From the NCBI GenBank assembly GCA_022702545.1, contig JAHRBC010000003.1:2046001-2110000 (forward strand): 64,000 nucleotides of DNA. The letters run 5' to 3'. The position numbers and the translations under genes are program-made. Below are positions 23,141-33,858 of the stretch, piece by piece (the stretch's first letter is position 1; every line of letters begins with the position of its first letter). Source of the DNA: Phycomyces nitens. Its lineage: Eukaryota > Mucoromycota > Mucoromycetes > Mucorales > Phycomycetaceae. Under the pieces are notes generated by a model that ran no database searches, was not told the DNA's origin, and saw only the letters and a list, made by a program, of their open reading frames with translations.

Positions 23141-25778
23141 TTAGAGCTCATCAGTCACAGCACCTTCGCTTGCACTCTTGACTGTCATTACATAGCGTGC
23201 CATGGCACCCTTTGTGTATTTGGGAGGCTTGGGTTTCCATTCAGCCTTGCGTCTCAAAAGCTCCTGGTCAGAAACGAGAATAGACAGTTCCTTGGTGTTG
23301 GCATCAATGGTTATCTTGTCGCCGTCCTTGACCAGTCCAATAGGTCCTCCAACTTGAGCCTCTGGGCAGACGTGTCCAATGATGAACCCCTATTTTTTTT
23401 AGTTTTTGTTTATTTACTTGTTATTGTTGTTGTTGTTGGGGAATCTGCTGCTTACATGAGAAGCCCCTGAGAATCGACCGTCGGTAATCAAGGCAACATC
23501 TTTACCCAGACCTGCCCCCATAATAGCAGCAGTAGGTTTCACTAGAAACATCCAAGTTTTAGTTTCCCAAAAAAAATAGTCAATCGGAAAAGCTAGTAAT
23601 CCCAGTGCGACTTACACATCTAATAAGCCAAGAAATACATAATCAGAATCCTGAATCCTGGCTGTCAAGCAGCAATCAAGCAAGTTACCTCTGGCATGCC
23701 TGGTCCACCCTTTGGTCCCTGGTAACGAATCACAACAACAGATCCCTTTGGAATTTTCTTTTGCTCCAGTGCCACAAAGATATCATCTTCTTCATCAAAC
23801 ACGCGGGCCACGCCTGTAAATGTCAAACCTTCCTTTCCGGTAATCTTTGCCACGGCACCTTCAGGGGCCAGGTTGCCGCGGAGCACGGTCAGATGGCCGG
23901 TTGGTTTGATGGGGTTCGTGAGAGGGCAAATTACGTCCTGTCCGGGCTTCAGTCCATCAACCTCGGCCAAGTTCTCGGCCATTGTCTTTCCAGTGACGGT
24001 CATGCAATCACCATGGATCATGCCATTCTCATGCAAGTACTTTAGAACAGCTTCATTTGTGCGCAAACCATTGGGTTACACATTAATGTCAAGAAGGCCC
24101 AACTGTGAATAACTTACCTGGAGTTCCGCCTACATTATGAAGGTCTTCCATCATATAGCGTCCACTAACCACGAGTATTAAAGATGTGCACCAATTTGGT
24201 TTTGTCAAATATATATATATATATATGCTTTACCTGGGGCGCAAGTTGGCCAAGAATGGTGTCTTGTCCGACACGGCTTGGATGTCATCCAAAGTCAGAG
24301 GAATGTCGGCTGCCTTGGCCATGGCCAACATATGGAGAACAGCATTTGTAGAGCCTAAAATACGCGTTGTGAACATTTTTTTTGTTTGCAAGTAGATTTA
24401 AAAAAAACAGATTGTGTGCACAGCTTACCACCGAGAACCATGATCAATGTCAATGCGTTTTCAAAAGCCTTTGGAGTCATGATGGCGCTGGGAGTAATGT
24501 TCTTCTCGAGCAGGTTCCGAATAGCAGCACCAGCACGCAGACACTCGTGTACTTTGAGAGGATCATCGGCAGGAATAGATGAGCTGTAAGGCAAGGACAT
24601 TCCAAGAGCCTCGATAGCACTAGACACTTTTTATGTATTACAATAAATGATTTTTGAGTATATGGATTCATAGCCCTAATTTTGCTTACAAGTATTGGCA
24701 GTAAACCTAGACACACACACAGCACACAGCACACAGCACACAGCACACACAACACATTTGATCCAAATCAATATCAATACATAGCCTTTTTTGTCAGTTT
24801 TCTGTCAATTCTTACATTCCACCACAGGCTCCTGCTCCAGGACAAGCGTTGCGGATAATATCCTTGCGCTCCTCCTCATTAATCTGACCACTGATAAATT
24901 GTCCGTTGCACTCAAAGGCATTTCCAATGTCAATTTCTGTATTGGCACAGTTTCCGAGAGTACGGCGTCCTTTTCTCGTAGATCCACCATAAACCACAAT
25001 TGCCGGGCGGTTAAGACGAGAGATGGCCATCATACAGCCTGGCATGTTCTTGTCACAGCCCGGGATAGAGATATTGGCATCATACCACAGAGCACTCATC
25101 ACCTATCAAATACCAATAATTGACACATTAATTTCCCTTTGACTATTTTTTTTTCTCTTTTGGATATCGACAGCCATCAGATCCACACCCACTCACGGTC
25201 TCAATAGAGTCGGCAATGATATCTCGGCTGGGAAGTGAGAATGACATGCCAGCACTTCCCATTGGAATAGCATCACTGACACCAATGGTGTTAAACTGGT
25301 ATCCAACCAGACCGGCCTTCCATACACCCTCCTTGACCTTAAGAGCCAGGTCATTGATGTGCATGTTGCATGAGTTGCCATCATAGCCACTGAACAAAGG
25401 GAATAAAGATCACTATTGTTATCCATGGCTGATAATAATGACTCATAGGTCTACTTACAAGCTTGTGATACCAACTTGGGCCTTGCTCATGTCTTTGTCT
25501 GTCAAACCAGTTGCATACACTTGGGAGTATCAAGAGAAAATAATGAATTTTTTTTTGTTTCTATACAATATTATGGCTGGTACTTACATTGAGCTTGAGC
25601 TGCACCTGCAGTGGGTTTTTGAGTGATTGTACGGCTGTACTTGTTGATTTCCTTGTTTTCTTTGGCGGCAAGATCCCGAGGAGTCAGTTTGTGGCTAAGG
25701 AATATGAGATGACATGTTATTCAAGGGATGTGGTGGAGGCGCGTATACTTACATGTGGACTTGGCCGGGATTGGACAT
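23141..25778 (-). CDS. ILV3: Dihydroxy-acid dehydratase (branched-chain amino acids)
   Basis: Thirteen exons encode 585 residues: 25753-25778, 25588-25694, 25459-25519, 25197-25389, 24816-25102, 24690-24706, 24429-24626, 24234-24354, 24118-24164, 23689-24050, 23616-23619, 23456-23541, 23141-23389. The iron-sulfur cysteines are in [18 protein letters not shown] and CPGAGACGG, and the C-terminal block has [11 protein letters not shown] and [10 protein letters not shown]. The enzyme converts 2,3-dihydroxy-isovalerate and -methylvalerate to the 2-keto acids in valine and isoleucine synthesis, usually in mitochondria. The N-terminus ([20 protein letters not shown]) does not look like a presequence. 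One exon is only 4 nt and another 17 nt; both are required by conserved sequence. The gene is divergent from an RRM-like gene. Confidence 0.96.
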
Positions 25779-26468
25779 GGTGCAAGTTTTTGTGAGAAGA
25801 GTTGGGGGGGAAGGGTTGTTAAAGGACAAGCGAGACACAGACACTGTACAAGTCCAGGACGCCTTATATATAAAGCACAGGATCTCCGATTGATCTTTTA
25901 CCCCGCATCTTGTTTTCAAGGCACAAAAAAAACCCAAGGACGGGAAAAATATGACAAAAAATCATTCATATATACTTGTGGAAACAGGCTAGGATACATG
26001 TTTAACCATCTGGTACTCTTCACAAGACCCATATTCTCCATACCACGCCATATATATATATATATATATATTTCCGTGGCCAAAAGTCTACAAGACCACA
26101 CCACATATGTATATATAGATTATATACATGTCTTGGAACCAACCAACCTCTACAATAATATATAGGCGAAATAACGTCCTATGATCCAATATCTAACCAT
26201 ATCTCTTGATTTGCCCTTCCAATCTATAAAAAATATATATACTCTCGACTTTTATACACACATTTTTTTTTGATCTTTTGTGCATACAAGATGACTGTAC
26301 CTAAGTAGTGGATTCATTGTATCCAATCACAGCCAAAGCACGAATTATACACTCGTTTTAAAAAATCATCGGGGATACACTATTCGTGACTTGCAAAAAC
26401 AAGTGTGTTTATGTTTTCCTGGCAAACCATCAAGCCCAGTTTGTCAATTCCCATTACCCCTGCCTGTC
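25779..26468. promoter_or_regulatory. Shared upstream region of ILV3 and the RRM-like gene
   Basis: A 690-bp divergent intergenic region. It contains a long TA run near 26050-26070 and TATATATAC elements near 26110 and 26235. I do not find a clean Gcn4 (TGASTCA) or Leu3-type site, so no specific regulation can be claimed. Small ORFs here are chance. Confidence 0.45.
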
Positions 26469-27686
26469 ATGTTCAACCGCACACTTGCTGTGGCTGCTCG
26501 CCAGACTGCCCGTAATGTACGCATTGCTCCAAGATGCCTATACACTGTCCAGGCAACCGGCGAAACCAGCCGTGTTGATACCAGACGTCCTGACTCTAGA
26601 CGCAGAGACTTTGCCAACAACCTTGTCCAAAAGTTCACTGGCAAGTCTCTCTCTCTCTATATATATATCTATTTATCTCTCTCTATTTTGTGTTATTTCG
26701 ATTACTGTCTACCAAAGAAATTAAAGGACAACCAAGAGAGATAATTAACCTGGAGAGGATCTTATTGGGAGGAGGAGGACTATTAGTTTGTGCTAATTAA
26801 AGTATGTTGTATAACACATATTCTACGTATCAGGCCAGGTCCGTAAAGCGTATGAGCCCAAGGACAACCTGAACCCCAGCACTCTTGTCACCATTGATAA
26901 CTTGCCTCTCACGGTTACCTCTGAGGACATTAAAAAGCTCGTGCGTGAGGCTACCCAAAAGAATGGCGAGAACATCAAGGAGGGTATGTAAAAACAAAAA
27001 GAAAGGGGCAGGAGAGTGAGTTTAGGCCAAACATTATGGAGTTCTCAAGTTACATAGTCGTATTCTGCCGTACACCTTCCTTTAATTTCAGAGGCCGATG
27101 CCTTGTTCACTTGAACAATGTTGAAGATGCCGCCAGCCTGTTCAACTACGCTCACCGCAGATTGCTAAGTGGCAAGATTCTCAAGGCAGTGTTTGTAAGT
27201 CTACATCAAGAGTGAGATTGGGGTTTTTAAGCAATATGTCTAGAGTGGAAATTCCAACGAGAGCACAATTAACACCCTCTTGGCCGAGAACCGTACACGC
27301 CAATTGGGCTCCTTGGCCGATGGAACCAGCTATTCCGGACGCGCTGTAGAGATCGTTGGCTTTACTTCCCACACTGGAAATGAATACGTTTACAATAAAC
27401 TGACGCACAGAAATGTGTTTCCCATTGAAGGTGTAGAAAACAATCTGATAAAGCTTCCCAGGTAAGTTGTTTGGCAACATGTATATATATATGTATATAT
27501 AAACGCGCAGGATACTGATGTTCAATCGACATTAGCTTAAAGGGAGCAGCCTCGTCCAAGTTCCTCGTAAAGTTTGGAACCGAGGCAGAAGCATGGCGAT
27601 GTGTCCGCACCTTCCACAACACCAAACACACTATGCATAAAAACACCTCAAGGGAGTATCAGCTGCGGGCATCTGTCATTTATTAG
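26469..27686 (+). CDS. RRM-like RNA-binding protein, probably mitochondrial
   Basis: Five exons (26469-26640, 26834-26983, 27094-27194, 27244-27461, 27536-27686) encode 263 residues. The N-terminus (MFNRTLAVAARQTARNVRIA) is Arg/Ala-rich without acidic residues, a typical mitochondrial presequence. Two RRM-like folds follow: about residues 70-140 (TLVTIDNLPLTVTSEDIKKL, then GRCLVHLNNVEDAASLFNYA) and about 180-255 (GRAVEIVGFTSHTGNEYV, then SKFLVKFGTEAEAWRCVRTF). The RNP motifs are weak. Intron 1 uses a GC donor (GCAAGT). The junction of exons 2 and 3 rests on a CAGAG acceptor and joins KEG to RCLVH; a missed short exon there is possible. Function beyond RNA binding is unknown. Confidence 0.7.
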
Positions 27687-28151
27687 AAAGCCAATTCAAT
27701 GACATGAACCTATAAAAAAATTATTGAAGATTTGATACGATTTAACAACGACACGGCAAATACGACTGCAGTAAACACATTTATGAATTTAGAGTGGTTT
27801 CGTTTGATAAAAAAAATAGCATTAAGGGAACAGGTAATAAGGAATGTTTGAGAGTATATAATATATATGATATATATATACGTATGTTATAAATGTATAA
27901 TATGTATGTATATGTCCTAGTAAGGTGATGAGAAAAAGGAGGGTAAATATCAAGAACCAAGGTAAAAATGTGTATTATCTAGATAGCACACATTTGCACA
28001 CTTTTTTTTTTTACTTTTTTTTTTGGGTGGTTTTGCTGCTTTCATAAGATATAAAGGAATTCAGTAGTAGGGGTTAAGGAATGCTTGAATTGATTGAGTG
28101 TGTTTGTGTGTGTGTTTGTGTAGATAGATAGATAGATCTTGAATGTATAAT
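27687..28151. other. Convergent intergenic region
   Basis: This lies between the 3' ends of the RRM-like gene and the PAS gene. It is AT-rich with TA runs and a GT/GATA microsatellite near 28100-28138. No gene seen. Confidence 0.6.
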
Positions 28152-29384
28152 TTATGCGTAGGTCTGCATCTTTAAACAGTTCATCCATTCTTTGTCGAGG
28201 GATGTTTCAAGGATATCGGTAACACATCGAGAGCGGTCGACGAGGCCAGCCATGCCAAGGAAATTAAGGATATGTTGGACAAGTAAGGTGCTTTCGACTG
28301 ATTTGACTAGGTCTCGAAGGGCCTCCACTCGGCGATATTCGTTTTCTTGCTCATCCTGTTCAAATCGAACGAGTCCAATGTTGTTGTTATCTACAAGGAG
28401 AATGTTTTCGGCCAAAGGTGCGTCAAGAGCAGGGTGTTGCACGTGATCAAGGAGACTGGCGAGAAGATGAGCCAAGAAGGCTAGACTGTAGGTTTTGCCT
28501 TGATGCCAACCTTCAATCACAGCAATCGTGACCATGTCCATGGCAGATGAGCTGAAATCTGCGCATTGGCCAACCATGCCCTGAAGGTATTCAATGCAGA
28601 CCCTCCTGGCCTGTTCCATCACAGTTTCTCCAGGAACAGGCTGTAGAATGCACAATGGGCGGCACTGAAAGGCGTCCGTAGGACAGCCAGAGCGATGGCC
28701 AGTTGTGACTGCAGTGAGGGACATCCAGTCGTAATGCTTTGTGTTGTTGTAGTCTTCTGGAAGGTCCTGGAGAGCGTATTTTGACCAACGAGTGCGAAAC
28801 GTCTTTGCAGCATGGGTTTTGCTTTTTGCTGTGTTGTTGAGATGTGCACAAAAAGCGGGTACGTCGTCAGAATGAATAAAACCCATAATGGGCCTTCCCA
28901 GCATTTCAGACGTGAGCTGGTGGAATGAGGGTGCTGGCTGGCAATATTCGATTGTGCCATAAGGACTCAGTCGAAGAACGGTTGCTGGCTGGGGAGCAAA
29001 ATCGTTTAGTCGTATAAGCCAATAGTCCAAACTGTCTGTGGCTCCAAATGGGTCGTGATGGACGCATATCTCTAGAGATACTTGACCCCTGGCAGCGTGT
29101 CGTGCATAATAACGTCGGCAAGAAGAAGGCAGTTGGTTATATTGGTGTTGGTGTTGATTTTGATGTTGATTATATTGATTTTGATATTGATATTGATGCT
29201 GCTGCTGCTGCTGCTGTAGAGCAAGGGTTAGGATTGAGTGGCCCATGAGGTCAGAAGGTCTGTAACCAAGACTGTCGAATACTTCATCGGTTGCAGTGAT
29301 GATTGTTTGGTCGAGTTGGTTGACTATGAGAAGTGAAGAAGAGCGAAGTGGACAGGCGTAGAAAGAGTGAGAATTTGTAACCAT
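28152..29384 (-). CDS. Two-PAS-domain protein with glutamine-rich insert
   Basis: A single-exon gene of 410 residues. PAS-A spans about residues 15-115: LLIVNQLDQTIITATDEVF, then LGYRPSDLMGHSIL. It is interrupted at about 57-90 by a Gln/His/Tyr/Asn tract encoded partly by a CAG repeat (29197-29218 on the plus strand as CTG). PAS-B spans about 125-215: ATVLRLSPYGTIEYCQPAPS, then MGFIHSDDVPAFCAHL. The C-terminal 190 residues contain helical segments but no GATA zinc finger, bHLH, kinase or LOV signature (no NCRFLQ). It could be a partner for a light or redox PAS regulator of the white-collar type, but this is inference. Confidence 0.78.
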   Translation of the reverse strand: MVTNSHSFYACPLRSSSLLIVNQLDQTIITATDEVFDSLGYRPSDLMGHSILTLALQQQQQQHQYQYQNQYNQHQNQHQHQYNQLPSSCRRYYARHAARGQVSLEICVHHDPFGATDSLDYWLIRLNDFAPQPATVLRLSPYGTIEYCQPAPSFHQLTSEMLGRPIMGFIHSDDVPAFCAHLNNTAKSKTHAAKTFRTRWSKYALQDLPEDYNNTKHYDWMSLTAVTTGHRSGCPTDAFQCRPLCILQPVPGETVMEQARRVCIEYLQGMVGQCADFSSSAMDMVTIAVIEGWHQGKTYSLAFLAHLLASLLDHVQHPALDAPLAENILLVDNNNIGLVRFEQDEQENEYRRVEALRDLVKSVESTLLVQHILNFLGMAGLVDRSRCVTDILETSLDKEWMNCLKMQTYA

Positions 29385-32298
29385 GGTAAGAGAATAAAGA
29401 ACAAAAAAGGGAGCCAGAATTCCAATATTTTATTGCGTTTATTGCGGTTAAAGTGCATAATACAATGACAACACTCCTCTAGATTTCACATGAAATTCTG
29501 ATCATTAACCATAATAATAATAATAATAATAATAAAAATAAATAAAAATTACCCATGCAGCCCATAGCCTTAACGATTCCAAAACACCTGTCCTCACAAG
29601 CTAAAAACCACTCCACTTGTACAAGTGAAGAATCTGGTATTTCCCATGCCTATCATGTGTGCCAACCATACACGTGCCTCCCCCTAAAGACTGTAATTCT
29701 GTAGGAATTCATGGCTAACAAAGTAATAATCTGAGGATTTGGACCACAACCCCTTCTTGATCTCGGCACCTATCCGAGCCCAAATAAGAAATCTCGAGAG
29801 TCATTCTACCATTGTTGGAGACAAATAGTAAATAGTTTCAAAACTTGAGATTTTGGATTTACAAAAGATTAATAATCTGTTAATTTGTTAATTTGTTAAT
29901 TTGCCAGTTTGTTAATTAATTAAATAACTACTAGACGGCAGAAAAATGATTGGGATATATTCACACACATCTGGTCAATTGTCAATTGTATTCCAACAAA
30001 ACAATTATGGCTTGATGGCCATGAAATGAAATGAATAAATAAATATATTGATATTTTATTTTAAATATCGGATCAAGTCTGAATGTAAATTGAATCGCCG
30101 ACAGGATTAAGGTCCAAAAAGGTTGGGGAGAATCATCTTTATGATTATAATCATCCTCTCCATATAAACATTGCCATTTTTTGCCTAGTCACGGTTACAT
30201 AAAGAAGTCTCTTCAGCAATCTATGAGTAAGATTCATGTGGCCGGACTGCCATTATCCAAGCCATCATTGATATCCAACAAAACAAATATTAAATATTAA
30301 ATACAGATGAAGGCATTGTATTTCTCATAGTCTATTCATTGCCTTCTAATCCTTGATCATCTTACAAAACATCCCATAGATTGTACCAAGAGATCCTTTT
30401 GTGCTCAAGAGATAAAAAGATGCAATCTTGCATGTTTTTTCTTTTTTGGCCTTGGCTCAAGAATCACCAAAAGGAAAGAAAGAAAACCTAGTACAGAAAT
30501 GGGCCGAGTATTTGCTCCCCAATTACTTTTTTATAATAATAAAAAAAAGAAAGAGTACAAGAACTGAGAGATATATATTGTTTCATGTGAGATAAAGTGG
30601 CCAGATAAAAGAGAGAGAGAACTCCAGTTCAATTAATAATAGAGTAGGCAAATTAATTAAAAATATATATAAAGTAAAACCACTGATATTCCATGGATGT
30701 TTATATATAAACACATATATAAATACCTGTCTATCGAGTACCATTTCTACTCTACTGGAGAATGTGAAATTCATAAGAATTACAATAATTAATCAATGAA
30801 CAAATACCTGTCATCAGCCACGTTTATCACCCTAGAAAGAGGCTCTTGACGACCAATAGTCCTTTTATTTTATTATTAAAAGTTGGTGTGTTTAAAGAAA
30901 CCTTTTTTTTTCATACCAACTTCTTGTAAACACTATTGTCTAGAATGGCTAGGATTATTATGGACTTCATTAACTGTCTAATCTTGATCTCATTTACAAT
31001 CAATTGCGAAATGTTGATGAGTTTGTGGATTTGATCTTTAAATGTCGGATCTCCAGACACGACATTAGAACACTAATGTCCTTTAGCAGCCTAATATCAC
31101 ACTCCTTTGTACTCAACATGTTTTTCTTATCGAGTGAAATCAAAGGGCAACAAAAAAAAAGGATTGGAAATCCAGGAAAACCATAATCTGTATGACTTTA
31201 TCTAGAAATAACTCAACGCGTCTATATCCCAAGCAACACCCATGATTATTCATGTTTGGCATGCTTAATATTAAAAACCAAAAAAAAAGGGGGCCTCGTT
31301 GTTTAATTAGCCTTTATAAACATTCATTAAAATCCTTTTTAGTGGTATGCTAATGTACCAACTATTTTATTTACCCAAATCATATCGTTTTCTTTTGGTT
31401 AATTCAATCACTTTATGCCTTTCTATTCTCTTTAATAATATACCAACAGACAGCTTGGGTGGCCAATCACTCGAGATTATATATTTATTAGTGTTGTTTA
31501 AAGTATACAGTAAAAACCGATCCTATTCAATGGCTTTCTTGGTCTATACACCCAAAAATGTTCTTGTTGGATTAAATTTCTGTATTTCAACATATTATTC
31601 TTCACTATTTTTGCAAAGACAGTTTCCAAAAATAATCAAGTGAAACTGATTACAAACCTTGGCATTCTATTCGATTTGAAGCTGTGGGTTTAATTAAAGA
31701 ACAAACGACCGGATACCAAAATATCTGAAATCTCCCAGTGATGTGATAGGGACAAAAGATGTGTGTGTGTGTGTGTTTTATTTTTGCTCAGAAACATGCT
31801 CAATTGGGGGTCGCTTTGATGGCCGTAATACATGGACGCAAATAGTTTTCTTGGCCGCCCATTTGTTGGATATGTGTCGTCAACATTTGGAATCAATGGC
31901 GTGGGATTGAGACATTGTTTCATGGCAAGTCTAATTATATTGCGATGAAGAAATCATTGTATTATTATTCTTCAAGAGGTGAATACCACTCTTGTCACTA
32001 TATTTAATATAATAATAATAATTATTATTATTATTATATTAAATAAAAAGAAAGTAAATCTTGATAGGCAAAAGTCTAGACCAAACTGTAGGGTATTGAA
32101 ACAAATGTTGTATAACTTCTTGGCTTTAATATGAGTTTCATGGACCCTCTCCTATCATGTTCTCTGGTATTCTGAAATCTCACTCGACATTGGCGAGGTT
32201 TCTGATCAATTTGAGCCTCTCTACCTTGTTGGTTCCTTGGCAGAGACATGTTTGGCGTTTGAAACATAGTCCTTGGGATGTCTAGGCAGGAAAAAAAG
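29385..32298. other. Long AT-rich intergenic region, no gene supported
   Basis: About 2.9 kb between the PAS gene and the thaumatin-like gene. It contains an (AAT)n run at 29514-29534 and TTATTATTATT palindromic sequence near 32008-32040. Two ORFs (31347-31643 plus, 31690-31923 minus) are open but AT-driven or unrecognised. I cannot support a gene. Confidence 0.5.
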
Positions 32299-32309
32299 TA
32301 TATATAAAT
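32299..32309 (+). promoter_or_regulatory. TATA box of the thaumatin-like gene
   Basis: TATATATAAAT lies 89 bp upstream of the ATG, followed by the pyrimidine/CAT-rich leader (ATCTACATCTACATTC) seen before other genes here. Its form and distance suit a core promoter of a highly expressed secreted protein. Confidence 0.6.
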
Positions 32310-32397
32310 CAGGGGGGTGTTGACTAGTCCACTTTCATAAATCAATCTACATCTACATTCTTTTCATTTCACATTTATCTGTTTCATAAAAATACAA

Positions 32398-33102
32398 ATG
32401 TTGTTCTCCGTACTTTCAACCATTGCCCTTTTGGCCAGTTCAGTTGTCGCCGCCCCTGCCGAACGATCAGTCAAGCCCTATGTTTTGGTAGAAAACAACT
32501 GCGACTCCAAACTCTATGTCGGAAACACTGCAAACGGTCAACTCTATGGCTCGTCTATTCCCGTTAACGCTGGAGGATCCCACAAATTTGTCTTTGACAA
32601 TGGCTGGGCTGGCCGTATCTGGGCCCGCAAGAAGTGTAGCGGAAACGATTGTACCTATGCTGGCATCGGTGCACCCGCTTCTCTCGCCGAATTCTACTTT
32701 AAAGGACCAACTGGAAACGACTTTTACGACATCTCGTTTGTCGACGGCTATAACCTGCCCCTCAGTATTACTCCCATCAATGGCCATAGCAACGGAACTA
32801 CCGGTGAAAGCAACGCATTCCTCTGCGGCAGCTCTGTTTGCTCTACTCTCCCAAGCTGCCCCAAAGGCTTTGAATCAAAGGACGCAGAGGGAAATGTTAT
32901 TGGCTGTATGAGTGCCTGTACAAAGTTTGGCACACCCGAGATCTGCTGTACCGGTCAATACGACACAGAATTCACATGCTCCGGAAACGAATACGCAGAA
33001 CAGGTCAAGGCACAGTGTCCCAATGCTTACAGCTGGGCCTTTGATGACAGCACTTCCGCTTACATGTGCAATGCCGAAGGTTACAAGGTTACATTCTGCT
33101 AA
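32398..33102 (+). CDS. Secreted thaumatin-like protein
   Basis: A single-exon gene of 234 residues. Residues 1-19 are a signal peptide (MLFSVLSTIALLASSVVAAP). The mature part has the thaumatin fold signature in order: VENNCDSKLYVGNT, WAGRIWARKKC, CTYAGIGAPASLAEFYF, FYDISFVDGYNLPLSI, CPKGFESKDAEGNVIGCMSA and the C-terminal CP.AYSWAFDD. It has 14 cysteines, enough for seven disulfides; plant members usually have 16. Codon use is GC-richer and more biased than its neighbours, suggesting high expression. Thaumatin-like proteins bind or cleave beta-glucans; in fungi they may act on the own cell wall or on competitors. The precise role is unknown. Confidence 0.92.
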   Translation: MLFSVLSTIALLASSVVAAPAERSVKPYVLVENNCDSKLYVGNTANGQLYGSSIPVNAGGSHKFVFDNGWAGRIWARKKCSGNDCTYAGIGAPASLAEFYFKGPTGNDFYDISFVDGYNLPLSITPINGHSNGTTGESNAFLCGSSVCSTLPSCPKGFESKDAEGNVIGCMSACTKFGTPEICCTGQYDTEFTCSGNEYAEQVKAQCPNAYSWAFDDSTSAYMCNAEGYKVTFC

Positions 33103-33729
33103 ACCAAGAAACTCTATCCTTTGCCAACGGTTTCTTTCTTTCTTTCATTTTGGGTCTATACGCAACTATACCCAGTCTTTTGATTAGAGAACCTACAACT
33201 TGATGTTGAGGGGTTTCTCTAGAGCCATAGAGACAGTTTATTATTTATTTAAATACAAAAAAATAATACTATAGACCGTTGAATGATAATAAAATATAAA
33301 ACAATCATTTAATAAGATAAATCTTGCCATGTATGCTTTTTGGATTTTTGCTCTTTATATATTAAAATGATGGTATTGAAAGCAAGGAAATTTATAGTTT
33401 ATATGGTATAATTGCCAACTGAACAGTTTGTTTTTGAGAATGATAGTGGTTATAAGCCTTTATTTTTTTCAATAAAAAAAAAGAATTAATTTTGCAATTC
33501 CCGAGGAAATGGTGCTGGAAAAAGCTTGTCTAGATATAAAGTGCCCAAACACTCGCTTTTGCTATATATATTTTTTTTTATTAGTTGGTTTATTGAAAAT
33601 ATATGCAAGACTGTTATTTGTCATATAGCCTATTTATTTTTCACTAGATATTGTTGGCCTTGTTTATTACTATGATGGATTCAAGGTTTCTGTATCATTT
33701 TCTTGTGTCTACTGGTTTTTTATCAAATT

Positions 33730-33858
33730 TTGTCAGTCTTGTCAATCTTTATTGGCGCAGTGGGGAATAATTATTGGTGATCTAAAGCAGAAGGATCCGA
33801 GGGAAAAACATCAATAGTTATTCCCCACTGCACCAATAAAGACTGACAAGACTGACAA
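33730..33858. repeat. MITE-like imperfect hairpin
   Basis: Arms 33730-33776 and 33812-33858 are 47-bp inverted repeats with three mismatches, separated by 35 bp. The outer ends read TTGTCAGTCTTGTCAATCTT and the inner part contains CAGTGGGGAATAA. There is no coding capacity. Length and form fit a small non-autonomous inverted-repeat element, or a structured RNA; I saw no second copy in this window. Confidence 0.75.

Noticed and set aside
23620..23688. ILV3 reading straight on from GPGMPE into VTCLIAA
   Set aside because: This runs into a stop, while skipping to the 4-nt exon restores the invariant MLKP sequence.
31347..31643. 98-codon plus-strand ORF in the 29-32 kb gap
   Set aside because: Composition is that of AT-rich chance ORFs and no family is recognised.
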